From: JAPXLN01 sp033809515
GTDB lineage: Bacteria; Bacillota; Sulfobacillia; Fermentithermobacillales; Fermentithermobacillaceae
Assembly (NCBI GenBank): GCA_033809515.1
Contig: JAPXLN010000008.1
Coordinates: forward strand, 10,838-74,837
Direction of reading: 5' to 3'
DNA length: 64,000 bases
The translations under genes and the position numbers were made by a program. Numbering within the stretch: the first letter of the stretch is position 1; the number at the start of each line of letters is the position of its first letter. Positions 43,767 through 52,552 of the stretch are shown in pieces. The notes below the pieces were generated by a model that saw nothing but the letters and a program-made list of their open reading frames with translations, was not told where the DNA came from and did not search any database.

Positions 43767-45896
43767 CTAACCGGGAGATCCCGAAGACCCCGGCGACCCG
43801 GGCAATCCGGAAGACCCCGCGGGTACACTGGATCCCGGCGTCCCCTTCCCTATCCCGGACTCAAACGATACCTCTTCAACGGTTCGTGTATCAGCTTTGT
43901 AAGAAGGAACCATACTGCAGAGCGTTCTTATAATATCCTCTCTCCTGGAGGCAAGAACCAAACCGCGCTTCAATCCGGAATCCCCATTCTCAAGCCCCCC
44001 GGAGGCATCGCCGGCTGCTGCCTCCCCATATGCCCGGGTCCACAGGTTTGCCCGGAGGCCTCCTGGCGCAGGCGGTGAATTGCTCGCAGGGAACAACCTC
44101 AACGGGTAGTCGACAGGAAAGCAGAGTTCCTCAAGCCTGGCCAGATCCTCAAGGCAGGCGTCCACTGACCTCAGGTTCTGCATGGCCACGTAAATCTGAG
44201 AGTGCTGAGTAGCTGAGACTCCTTCTTCTGCAGTGAGAATCTCCTCGTAGAGTTTCTCCCCCTGGCGCACGCCTGTGTACACAATGGGAATCTCAACATG
44301 AGGCGCGTACCCCGACAACCTGATCATGTGCTCAGCAAGGTCTATGATCTTCACAGGTTTGCCCATGTCCAGGACAAAAACTTCTCCCCCATTGCCCATG
44401 GTACCTGCCTGAAGAACCAGGAGCACAGCTTCTTTGATTGTCATGAAATACCTTGTCATGTCAGGATGGGTGACAGTGACCGGGCCTCCTCTGGATATTT
44501 GCTCTTTGAAGATTGGAACTACACTGCCGCTTGAACCAAGGACGTTTCCAAACCGGACCGAAACAAAGACAGTACCTTCAGACAAGGTGTTCATGAGCTG
44601 CACTACTTTCTCGCCCACGCGCTTGGTGACGCCCATGACGCTGGTGGGGTTCACAGCCTTATCTGTGGATATCATCACGAACCGCTCCGCCTTGTGGAAG
44701 AGGGCCTCTCTGGCAACGTTCATGGTTCCGAAAACGTTGGTCTTTACCGCCTCTTCAGGACTATCTTCCATAAGCGGCACATGCTTGTGTGCCGCAGCGT
44801 GAAACACGCACTGGGGTCTGTGAGCTGCAAACACATCCTGTATCCTGGCCAGGTCGCGAACATCGGCTATGACCGTAACACATTCCACGCCAGGGAAGTC
44901 CCGTCTGAGATTCCTGAAGGTCTGAAACACCGAGTTTTCCCCGTGTCCAAGAAGAACTATCTTCCTGGGAGAAAAGCCGGCCACTTGCGCGCATATTTCG
45001 GACCCTATGGAACCTCCGGCTCCGGTAACAAGGACGGTTTTCCCTGAAATGCTCGCCTCTATCCTGGTCGTGTCGATCTCCACCTCGGGCCTTCCCAGAA
45101 GATCCTCAACCGCAATGTCCCTGATCATATCCAGATGAAAGGTCTCTCCAATGTGCAGTAGGTGGGGGAAAACCTTCATCTTCACCTGCAACCCCTGGCA
45201 GGTCTGTATTACCTCTCGCACAATGTCACCGGGAGCGCTGGGCATTGCGATAATGACTTCATGAACCCTGTCTGACTTGATTACGTCAGGGACGCATTCG
45301 CGATTGCCCAGGACTTTCGCGCCGTATATTGAGGACCCCCTCTTGCGGGGATCGTCATCTATGTAACCCACCACTTTTCGCCTGGGCAGGGCAGGCTTGG
45401 AGAGCTCGCGTCCCAGTATGGCGCCTGCGTCGCCTGCGCCTACTACAAGAACCCGGATCTCATCGTTGTTCCGGTCCATGAAACGCTGTGCCTTCTGCCC
45501 AAGGCGTATGCAGAGCCTTACCGAAATTCGCACACCGCCCACAAACACGAAAATCAAGACCCCGGCTATCACGATAACGCTTCTGGGGAAACTTGGGCTT
45601 ACCCAGCGGCGCATGATGATCCAAAGGGCACAACCGGACAAGGAACTCCCGGTGAAAGATGCCAGGAGCTCGTCGACGCTTGCATGGCGAAGACTACGCG
45701 TGTACAGACCCAGTGCTGCCAAAATCGCTATCGATACGCAAGTGAAAGGAGCTGCCGCCTGCATATGGCTGGCCAAATGAGCCTCAGGGATGTCTCCCTC
45801 AAATCTGAGGTAAAGAGCAAGCATTACAGCTACGTTCACAAGAACCGAGTCAACAACCACAAGGTAGAACCTCCTGGCATTGCCATTGGGCACCAC
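43767..45896 (-). CDS. Membrane-bound nucleotide-sugar 4,6-dehydratase/epimerase (CapD/WbpM-like)
   Basis: 709 aa. Four N-terminal membrane helices (about 10-110) precede a first Rossmann domain (VLVVGAGDAGAILGREL, about 150), then the catalytic SDR domain: VLVTGAGGSIGSEICAQVAG (about 290), the region HAAAHKHVPLMED, and MISTDKAVNPTSVMG, where CapD-type enzymes have their catalytic lysine and acid. The active form makes UDP-4-keto-6-deoxy sugars for surface glycans. The last 30 residues, GKGTPGSSVPAGSSGLPGSP onward, are a glycine/proline/serine tail like short collagen repeats and are not part of the family. The M48 gene lies downstream. Confidence 0.88.
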   Translation of the reverse strand: MVPNGNARRFYLVVVDSVLVNVAVMLALYLRFEGDIPEAHLASHMQAAAPFTCVSIAILAALGLYTRSLRHASVDELLASFTGSSLSGCALWIIMRRWVSPSFPRSVIVIAGVLIFVFVGGVRISVRLCIRLGQKAQRFMDRNNDEIRVLVVGAGDAGAILGRELSKPALPRRKVVGYIDDDPRKRGSSIYGAKVLGNRECVPDVIKSDRVHEVIIAMPSAPGDIVREVIQTCQGLQVKMKVFPHLLHIGETFHLDMIRDIAVEDLLGRPEVEIDTTRIEASISGKTVLVTGAGGSIGSEICAQVAGFSPRKIVLLGHGENSVFQTFRNLRRDFPGVECVTVIADVRDLARIQDVFAAHRPQCVFHAAAHKHVPLMEDSPEEAVKTNVFGTMNVAREALFHKAERFVMISTDKAVNPTSVMGVTKRVGEKVVQLMNTLSEGTVFVSVRFGNVLGSSGSVVPIFKEQISRGGPVTVTHPDMTRYFMTIKEAVLLVLQAGTMGNGGEVFVLDMGKPVKIIDLAEHMIRLSGYAPHVEIPIVYTGVRQGEKLYEEILTAEEGVSATQHSQIYVAMQNLRSVDACLEDLARLEELCFPVDYPLRLFPASNSPPAPGGLRANLWTRAYGEAAAGDASGGLENGDSGLKRGLVLASRREDIIRTLCSMVPSYKADTRTVEEVSFESGIGKGTPGSSVPAGSSGLPGSPGSSGSPG

Positions 45897-46045
45897 TGCT
45901 CATTACTCCCCTGTTAGTAGTTCTCGGGCTCAAACCATAGCGGTCTGTCCCGGACTAGTGCATAGAGCCGTTTCCACTGCAAAGATTCGGATATGAAATC
46001 ATTCTGCTGTTATTGCTGTTACTGCTTTGCTACTGTGTTCTAACC

Positions 46046-46522
46046 TCAGGTCAAAACCGTTGAGAGCAATGTTTTCGCTTCGCAGAAGAACTTGTGGTCG
46101 TTGTTGCATGCAAAAGCCAGGGCTTCCATGGGACACAGTTTCTGGCGGCGAAGATCCATAACCGAGTGAATCTCTCGAAAGGACTCAACCACAACCCCAC
46201 GCCGCTCAGCCTCTTGAATAGCCAGAGTGCTGGCAGTCTCTCCCCACATGAATCTGGCCCCAATGAAGGCGCCAAGGCGAAAAGCTGCCAGGCCCAATAC
46301 CTTGTCGCCAAACACATAACTGCAAGACGAGGCAGGAAGACGAGCCTGATGTCGCTCCGCCAACCTAAGGGCAGGGATTATTCCCCGTCCAATCTCCCTG
46401 TCAATAACGATTCCGCGACTTACCAGCACTGCGGACCATCCGTGACTTATGGCTTGCCTGGCGAGTCTCACATCAGCATCCACAGCCAGGTCGAATCTCA
46501 CCGCGTGTTTTGCATGCATCAT
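46046..46522 (-). CDS. DUF1893 domain protein
   Basis: A 158-aa protein of the DUF1893 family, whose fold is reported to be related to cytidine deaminase. Recognisable text is LVSRGIVIDREIGRGIIPAL and SCSYVFGDKVLGLAAFRLGA, with a later REIHSVMDLRRQKLCPMEAL. The function is unknown. Start ATG 46522 (MMHAKHAVRF) is taken because GAGGTGA lies 11 bases upstream; the longer frame with TTG 46549 would include that ribosome site inside the coding part. It diverges from the polymerase IV gene. Confidence 0.75.
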   Translation of the reverse strand: MMHAKHAVRFDLAVDADVRLARQAISHGWSAVLVSRGIVIDREIGRGIIPALRLAERHQARLPASSCSYVFGDKVLGLAAFRLGAFIGARFMWGETASTLAIQEAERRGVVVESFREIHSVMDLRRQKLCPMEALAFACNNDHKFFCEAKTLLSTVLT

Positions 46523-46798
46523 GGAATCAAACGTCACCTCGACCGGCAACCGCGAGTTTCAAACAGTGCTTCGTTATGTGCTGCGAACCGATTATCAATT
46601 CTTGTCGCAATATCGTAGCAACAATATCCATGTTTCTACCTTTCTGAGGAAAGTCCTTCCTTGACCCTTTGGTTTGAACAAGACCTTTGGGCTTTGTTGC
46701 GGTACTCTCGTAACGGTCTCCCGATGGTTTCCCGGGACCATCAGGGCGCGCTGCCAGCGCTCCCCGGGTGTATACTGTTGCTTGGAGGTACTGCTCAG

Positions 46799-47956
46799 AT
46801 GTCCTGGCCCAGAGTCATCATACTTATAGATGCCGACGCCTTCTTTGCCTCAATCGAGCAACGAGATAACCCTGAATACCGCGGGAAACCCGTTATAGTC
46901 GGCGCCAGACCCGGTACCCGAGGCGTGGTGGCGACATGCTCCTATGAGGCGCGAAAGTTCGGCGTCCGCTCTGCCATGCCCATTTCCCAGGCCTATCGGC
47001 TCTGTCCCCACGGAATCTACGTTGGCCACAACATGGCAAAGTACCAGAAGGTATCAGCCCGGATGTTTGATGTCTGTCACAAATTCACTCCCCTTGTGGA
47101 GAAAGTCTCAATAGACGAAGGCTATCTGGACATAACCCCCCTCCCCGGCAAAGAGACTGCCCGGTCAATACGCAGGGAAATCCGGGAATCCCTTGGGATA
47201 ACGGTGACAGCAGGGGTCTCCTACTGCCGCTATCTCGCAAAAATAGCCGCAGAGGAAAGCAAACCCGACGGCCTCGGGGTCATTGGGCCCGAGGATGCTG
47301 ATGCGTTCCTCCAGGACCTTTCCGTGTCCAAACTCCCGGGAGTAGGTCCGAAAACAGCAGATTCCCTGACACGAGAAGGAATTACCACGGTAGGCCACCT
47401 CAGGACCATGCCGCCTGCATGGTTTCAGGCGAGATTCGGCAAGACGGGAGTCCGGATGCAACAGCTTTCTATGGGCATAGACAATACGCCGGTGAGCCCT
47501 GCCCAGAGGGCCAAGTCCATCAGTGAGGAGGTCACCTTCAATGAAGACCAGGACGAACAGGAATTTCTGCTGGCTGTTTTGGCCCGGCTGTCACAGGACG
47601 TTGGACACCGCCTAAGAACCGCCGGACTACGCTGCCGCACGGCCGGCATCAAGGTGCGCTACAGCGATTTTTCCACTTTGACCCGGGAGAAGTCACTGCC
47701 GGTTCCCTTTGCGTCAGACGCCGAGATATTCCAGTGTGCCAAGGAACTGTTTCAGGCCCTGCCCGGCTCCTCGCGCCCTGTGAGACTCCTGGGCGTAGGC
47801 GTAAAGTCTCTGGAGCCTTCCCAGACAGTTCAGCCAATGCTGCTTGCGGAGGAGGAGAAACCCTGGCAGGATGTGTCCAGGGTAATGGACTCCCTCCGCA
47901 TCAAATACGGCAAGAAAATGATCAGCCTGGGCGCAGCTATACGGAAGAAACGCTGA
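46799..47956 (+). CDS. dinB: DNA polymerase IV (Y-family)
   Basis: A 385-aa Y-family translesion polymerase. The catalytic carboxylates are visible in VIILIDADAFFASIEQ near the N-terminus and in KVSIDEGYLDITPL (about 105), and the helix-hairpin-helix in LSVSKLPGVGPKTADSL. The little-finger domain follows (YSDFSTLTREKSL). ATG 46799 is preferred over 46661 because GGAGGT ends 9 bases upstream and the family starts at this point. No LexA-box-like GAAC-N4-GTTC was found upstream, so SOS control is not supported here. The short gap of 33 bases leads to a small membrane protein. Confidence 0.92.
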   Translation: MSWPRVIILIDADAFFASIEQRDNPEYRGKPVIVGARPGTRGVVATCSYEARKFGVRSAMPISQAYRLCPHGIYVGHNMAKYQKVSARMFDVCHKFTPLVEKVSIDEGYLDITPLPGKETARSIRREIRESLGITVTAGVSYCRYLAKIAAEESKPDGLGVIGPEDADAFLQDLSVSKLPGVGPKTADSLTREGITTVGHLRTMPPAWFQARFGKTGVRMQQLSMGIDNTPVSPAQRAKSISEEVTFNEDQDEQEFLLAVLARLSQDVGHRLRTAGLRCRTAGIKVRYSDFSTLTREKSLPVPFASDAEIFQCAKELFQALPGSSRPVRLLGVGVKSLEPSQTVQPMLLAEEEKPWQDVSRVMDSLRIKYGKKMISLGAAIRKKR

Positions 47957-47989
47957 CCGCCGGCAGATACTATCCCCGGAGGGATCCTG

Positions 47990-48442
47990 ATGACCCGGAA
48001 TATCTGGACAAGAGCTCTTTGGGGCGGAGTAATCGGAGTAATCGCCGAGGACCTGGTTTTCGCCATAGGCAGGGCCGGAGGGTGGATGCGCATTAACCTC
48101 CTGTCGGCCCTGGCAGGAGTGATTACCAGCCGTCCCGTAGCTTCATCCCCCAGCGGAATGATCCTGGGCTTTGTCGTCCACGTCCTGGCAAGCATCCTCT
48201 GGGCGCTCATTTTCACTGCAGTGATAAGAGCTTTTCATTCGCGCCACAACCTTGTTGCCGGTCTGATCAGCGGGCTCCTTATGTGGCTCCTGTGGGGTCT
48301 TACTCTTACCCCTGCAGGGATCACGCCTGCGCCGTGGACTATGGGGACTCCGACCACAATATTTACCCTGGTAGGCACCCTGGCCCATGGGGTCGCCATC
48401 GGATGGGCAGTAAGTGAAGAAGCAGTAGGGGTAAGGACCTGA
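47990..48442 (+). CDS. Small membrane protein of unknown function
   Basis: A 150-aa hydrophobic protein with about four membrane helices (about residues 8-30, 55-78, 85-103, 125-142). It lacks a motif that I recognise beyond being a conserved membrane protein type (GFVVHVLASILWALIFTAVI; LISGLLMWLLWGLTLTPAG). ATG 47990 has GGAGGGATCC about 9 bases upstream, right after the polymerase IV gene, so the two may share a transcript. It converges with the DedA-like gene, which ends 33 bases further on. Confidence 0.65.
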   Translation: MTRNIWTRALWGGVIGVIAEDLVFAIGRAGGWMRINLLSALAGVITSRPVASSPSGMILGFVVHVLASILWALIFTAVIRAFHSRHNLVAGLISGLLMWLLWGLTLTPAGITPAPWTMGTPTTIFTLVGTLAHGVAIGWAVSEEAVGVRT

Positions 48443-48474
48443 CGGTGTTCCTGATAGCTCACAGGCACATAACC

Positions 48475-49068
48475 CTACTTTTCTGCCCAGAACTTAAGGC
48501 CTTCCAACATCGCCTGGAAACCTTTACTCCGAGAACCAAGCCATACAGCAAGCAGAAACAGGGCTGTCACTGCGACTGTAGCTATTTCGAAGTTGCCGTC
48601 AAGGTATTCACTGGCCTTTTCCCCCAGGAAAAACACGAGTCCGCCCTCAAGAAAGAACCTGCCGGCCCTTCCTAGAGCTGAGGCCGCGACAAACGCGCTC
48701 AGGGGAACCCTGAACATGCCTGCGCTGAGCGTAGACAGTTTGAAGGGAACAGGGGTGAACGCAGCCACACCTACTGCCCATCCGCCATAGCGAAGAAACA
48801 GGCTCTCGGCTTTCTCCACTGTCTCACGGGGGAAGAACCTTTCGATGACAGGTCTTCCGGCTTTCTTCCCTATGTAGTAACCTGCCACCCCTCCCAGCAC
48901 TGATCCCAAAGTGCAAAGGAGCGCATACATCCCGGATTTTGCCGGACTTACAAGACACAAGGCCAGAAGAAGCATATCAGGGGGAACAGGCAGGAATATT
49001 GATTCGAAGAAAGCGCAGACGAACAGACCTGCCGGCCCGTGATCCAGCAGCGATACAATACCTTCCAT
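48475..49068 (-). CDS. DedA/VTT-domain membrane protein (YqaA-like)
   Basis: A 197-aa protein with four to five membrane helices and the VTT (SNARE-associated) pattern: FESIFLPVPPDMLLLALCLV near the N-terminus, then LGSVLGGVAGYYIGKKAGRP and a C-terminal hydrophobic segment. Relatives move phospholipids or undecaprenyl phosphate across the membrane. Which of these applies is unknown. The start ATG 49068 has no strong ribosome site. It lies next to the RNase P RNA gene on the same strand, with 172 bases between. Confidence 0.8.
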   Translation of the reverse strand: MEGIVSLLDHGPAGLFVCAFFESIFLPVPPDMLLLALCLVSPAKSGMYALLCTLGSVLGGVAGYYIGKKAGRPVIERFFPRETVEKAESLFLRYGGWAVGVAAFTPVPFKLSTLSAGMFRVPLSAFVAASALGRAGRFFLEGGLVFFLGEKASEYLDGNFEIATVAVTALFLLAVWLGSRSKGFQAMLEGLKFWAEK

Positions 49069-49240
49069 TCAGCCACATCTCCGGTCTTAGCAAGCGGCGT
49101 GCTGTACAAAGAATCATCTTTGCATTGTGCCGTGCTCAGGTGATTACCCTGCACTAATTCTCGTTGCTGTCTTCTTTTCCTCTTCGAATCCCGGTGATAT
49201 CTCTCGCCATCAGAGGGCCCAACGGACACTCAAAAAGGAG

Positions 49241-49668
49241 GTAAGCAGGTCTGTAAGCCGGGTTCTGTCGAGAGTGGTCATCCATCTGGGAAGAAAGTTG
49301 CCTTTCTCCTCTTGCGACCGTACCCGAGGACTCGGCGGGCAGCGTCATCGTCCTCCTATTTGGTCTTGCTCCGGGTGGGGTTTGCCCGGCCAACCGGTCA
49401 CCCGGCTGCCGGTGGTCTCTTACACCACCATTTCACCCTTACCTTTGCACCCCTTGGTCCTTGCTCTTGCGCCTCTGGCTTGGGCATGCCTCCAGGCGTC
49501 TTCAAGGACCGGACCGCAAAGGCGGTTTGTTTCTGTGGCACTTTCCCTAAGGTCACCCCCGCTGGGTGTTACCCAGCACCCTGCCCTACGGAGCCCGGAC
49601 TTTCCTCAGACACGTCTTGCAGGACATACCCGCAGACGACATGCCTGCGACCACTTAACCTGCTTACC
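49241..49668 (-). ncRNA. rnpB: RNase P RNA, bacterial class A
   Basis: The catalytic RNA that trims tRNA 5' ends. On the plus strand its antisense hallmarks are GTAAGCCGGGTTCTG at the 3' part, CCATTTCACCCTTACC in the middle and CCGGACTTTCCTC near the 5' part. The closing helix P1 pairs GTAAGCAGG (49241-49249) with CCTGCTTAC (49659-49667). A strong promoter ends just upstream. CTCCTTTTT follows the 3' end on the minus strand and may serve in termination. The RNA is about 428 bases long. Confidence 0.95.
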
Positions 49669-49675
49669 CGAGCAT

Positions 49676-49704
49676 AATATAACAAGGCCGGTGGAAGGCG
49701 TCAA
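49676..49704 (-). promoter_or_regulatory. Sigma-70/A promoter of rnpB
   Basis: On the minus strand TTGACG (49699-49704) and TATATT (49676-49681) are separated by exactly 17 bases. The first transcribed base would be about 49668, which is where the P1 helix of RNase P RNA starts. Confidence 0.85.
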
Positions 49705-49953
49705 AGCGCATTAGCCACTTAACACCCTTGCTGCGAGTTTTCTCGCATTGACTGCAAGGTTCTCGCAAATACCGGCCTGTCTAGTTTACTTGGGGTGTGA
49801 CATTATGTCAACCGACCGCCCCCGGCGGTTGCTGAACCGGCTGTGACTTGCCGCTCATCCCTTACGTATCTTTGAAATGAAACTGCAGCTGCAACCGGCA
49901 GGTGTCTGAAGAAAGAAGCAAAGGGGTTCCCTGCTGTTGTTCCCTGGTGTTCC

Positions 49954-51033
49954 TTGTATGGGCTGTATGAGCTTTCTGCCTCATCTCAGCCGACCAACTA
50001 TACAGAGGGATATCAGGGGCAAGCGGAAGGACCGCAAGGGGGCAGCAAGGAGGGTGATGCCATCCGTCCAAGGGATTATTATGTATCCGGAGAGGCTCAA
50101 GGGGCGGGAGATGGCTTAGATAACCATGACAGAGATAAAAGCAGCAGCGGAGACGAAAACCAAAAGATTCTTGACGCGCTGTCACAACGCCCGGAAGCGC
50201 CGGAAACCATGGATATGCTTTACTGTCGGTTCGCCGGTCCGCTGTACAGATACGCCTGCGCCACTCTCAGGAACGAGGAAGCGGCGAAAGACGTTGTCCA
50301 GGAGACCATGATCGGCGCCTGGCGCAGCGCTCCGTCTTTTGCCGGCAGAAGCTCGGTCGCCACCTGGATCTTCGCCATATGCAGCAACAAGATAAAGGAC
50401 CATGTGCGAGGGCAATCCCGAGCAACTGCCGGCCCCCGGTCACCGGCAGGGATGAGCATACGCGGTGAACCCTCGCCGCCCCAATCAGGAGGAACAAGAC
50501 CAGGCGCAACCCCACCCGCCGGCGAGGGAAACGAGACTCTTGTTTCGCAGAAAGGGGTAACTGAGCTCCTCCCGTGGGCGGGAACCGGCTCCCTTTCCCA
50601 GGAAGAAGAAGCTCGCGTGTTGGCCCATGCAGTGATCTCACATGCATTCAGAAACGACTTGCTTCAGACAATCAGGTTGCGCAGCCTTGTCGCCGGTCAG
50701 GTGAGCCAGATCGAATTCAGCGACCGCATCTGTACAGAACTCAGGGAAAGGCTGGCAAATGATTGCGTCATAACCGCTCAAGCAGGAGACAAGAGCAGCG
50801 AAACATTAGCAGCCGGGCAGTCCCGGCATCCCGGACGTCTCATAATGGACGACATTGCTCCACGGTGCCGGATGGGACACGGCCCGGCGCTTCGCTTTGG
50901 AGACCCTCTGTCGGAAGGGCGCTTGTTTACAGAGGTCGTGCCCTTTATAGCAGAGGTCATGCTCCCTGGCGGAATGGGCGAGCTGCCAGGAGCTCTCTTA
51001 CGCTACTGGGCAAGGCGGAAATATCTGCCTTAA
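49954..51033 (+). CDS. Sigma-70 region-2 protein lacking region 4
   Basis: Up to 359 aa; the start is uncertain. TTG 49954 has no ribosome site, and AAGGAGGG at 50047 suggests a later start, but no standard in-frame start codon follows it closely. Residues about 88-150 are a clear ECF sigma region 2: LYCRFAGPLYRYACATLRNE, AAKDVVQETMIGAWRSAPSF and SSVATWIFAICSNKIKDHVR. After this comes a Pro/Gly-rich linker and a C-terminal part that has no helix-turn-helix of region 4; none was found in the other frames either. It may be a sigma paralog that uses another module for promoter contact, or a decayed gene. A 113-aa helical protein follows after 44 bases. Confidence 0.65.
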   Translation: MYGLYELSASSQPTNYTEGYQGQAEGPQGGSKEGDAIRPRDYYVSGEAQGAGDGLDNHDRDKSSSGDENQKILDALSQRPEAPETMDMLYCRFAGPLYRYACATLRNEEAAKDVVQETMIGAWRSAPSFAGRSSVATWIFAICSNKIKDHVRGQSRATAGPRSPAGMSIRGEPSPPQSGGTRPGATPPAGEGNETLVSQKGVTELLPWAGTGSLSQEEEARVLAHAVISHAFRNDLLQTIRLRSLVAGQVSQIEFSDRICTELRERLANDCVITAQAGDKSSETLAAGQSRHPGRLIMDDIAPRCRMGHGPALRFGDPLSEGRLFTEVVPFIAEVMLPGGMGELPGALLRYWARRKYLP

Positions 51034-51077
51034 GAACTCGCCCACACCGGAATTGCCTGATTGGAAAGGAGATACCT

Positions 51078-51419
51078 ATGCAAGAAGAACCAAATGGCAA
51101 GAGCAAAAAGAGCCAGCGGTCGGGGAATGTAGAGGAGCTGGTTCAGATCCTGGACCTAATGGGTGACTGGCTCCCCAAGTTCCTTCCGGAGCTCATGAAA
51201 GCTTTCAGAGAGCTGGCTTTCTCAGAACAGGCAGGCCGCGAAATGGGCAAAGCTGTGGCTGCTTTCTACCACGAACTGCTAAAGACAGGAATACCTCAAG
51301 AAGACGCTACGGCCATGACACACACGTACATGTCAACCATACAGGACACGATCAAACAGGTGCTGTCATCACGTTCGTTCAACTTGACAACCGGTAGCAG
51401 CAGGAACAGCCATGAGTAG
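51078..51419 (+). CDS. Small helical protein downstream of the sigma-like gene
   Basis: A 113-aa mostly helical protein (EELVQILDLMGDWLPKFLPE; QAGREMGKAVAAFYHELLKT; DATAMTHTYMSTIQDTIKQV). It has a charged N-terminus and no signal peptide, membrane helix or known motif that I recognise. ATG 51078 has AAAGGAG 8 bases upstream. It lies between the sigma-like gene and an ABC exporter gene on the same strand, so it may be a partner or regulator in that set. Confidence 0.65.
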   Translation: MQEEPNGKSKKSQRSGNVEELVQILDLMGDWLPKFLPELMKAFRELAFSEQAGREMGKAVAAFYHELLKTGIPQEDATAMTHTYMSTIQDTIKQVLSSRSFNLTTGSSRNSHE

Positions 51420-51606
51420 GAAGGCCGTTGCAGGCAGCGACAGCCCCGGAATCTGCCGGGAGAACACGGGCATAATGTTTCCCTCAAACATTTTCCCCCT
51501 GATCCGTTCAGGGCTTCGTTTGAACTTGCCACAAGGTGGCTACGCTTTGTCAAGGATGGGCATGAACCCAGCCAATTTAGGAAAGGCAGGAGACCGCCAT
51601 GGATGA
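51412..51606 (+). CDS. Possible 64-aa peptide between helical protein and exporter genes
   Basis: A 64-codon frame whose ATG overlaps the end of the 113-aa gene by 8 bases and whose stop overlaps the start of the exporter gene by 8 bases. The close fit on both sides suggests coupled translation, and CAGGAAC precedes the ATG. The peptide (MSRKAVAGSDSPGICREN at its start) has no family that I recognise. Without homologs it may be only a chance frame. Confidence 0.35.
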   Translation: MSRKAVAGSDSPGICRENTGIMFPSNIFPLIRSGLRLNLPQGGYALSRMGMNPANLGKAGDRHG

Positions 51607-52552
51607 AACAGGCCGGGGCAGAACCCGGATGACCGATAACGGCCAAAGGAGCGCCGGCCAGAAGGAAACCGGCGAGAAGACAACCGGCCGGAGCGCAAAC
51701 GAGCCGAAGAAGACCCGCGCGAAGAAAACCGGTGGAACAAACACGTGGAGTGCGCTCAAGAGGACGCTGGCCATGACCGGAAGGCTCAACTGGTACCTGG
51801 CTGCAGCTATTGTCGCAGCAGTGGCCATGTCCTTCATTGCAGTTGCTCAGTCTGACTTTCTGGCCAGACTCTTAGACTTTATGCTGACCGGCGACCTGGA
51901 GCGTCTGAAATGGACAGCTCTTGTCACCGTAGCTATTGCTGTGGCAGACCTATTGCTCTCGTCCACACAGCAAGCGTCACTGGGCTACTTTGCACACTGC
52001 TCACTGGAGAGATTCCATACCGGCGCCGCCCACAGGCTCAGCCATGCTCAAGCTTCTTACATGACCAAGGAGCACTCAGGGCAGATTCTATCGCGCCTTA
52101 CGAGCGATCTGGGACTTGTCCAGTCCTTGCTTCAGCAGGATCTGTTGGGGCTGGTCTCAGGGAGTCTCACGGGGCTGCTGGCCATAGGCTACATGTTCTA
52201 CAAGAACTGGTTCCTGGCGCTCATCGCAATTTTCGGTACTCCGGCCATATTCCTGGCAATAGGCAGGCTGAACCGGCCTCTCACCGCCTATTCTAAGGAA
52301 GCCCAGGAGGCCCTGGGCCAGATTAACGTGGTTGTCGAGGAGACCATCGCGGGCGCCTCTATAGCAAGAGCGTTTGGATTGGGCAAGACGTTGTCAGAAA
52401 GGTTTCGCGCAGGAAACCGTCTCTGGCTGGACAAGAGCGCTCGCAGAATCACCTATTCAGCGCTCCTGGCCAGCGTAGGGCTAACTGTATCTTTCACTCC
52501 TTTTCTTCTGGTGTTTGGGTTCGGAGGCCTCTTAATGCTCAACAGCATTTAG
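51599..52552 (+). pseudogene. 5' part of an ABC exporter gene interrupted by the integrative element
   Basis: The membrane domain of a type I ABC exporter. After a basic low-complexity N-terminus (about 45 residues) come membrane helices and the coupling region: HAQASYMTKEHSGQILSRLT, then VVVEETIAGASIARAFGLGK. The host reading frame runs to 52546; the element adds ATT and then TAG at 52550, giving a 317-aa product that ends MLNSI. The missing ATPase domain continues in frame at 63868 (see that entry). The truncated protein lacks any ATP-binding domain and is not expected to work as an exporter. GCAGGAG precedes ATG 51599. Confidence 0.9.

Noticed and set aside
46523..46798. LexA/SOS box upstream of DNA polymerase IV
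   Set aside because: No GAAC-N4-GTTC-type dyad was found; the hairpin GATGGT/ACCATC there is not an SOS site.
50400..51033. Frameshift hiding sigma region 4
   Set aside because: The other two frames downstream of region 2 were read and contain no helix-turn-helix like region 4.
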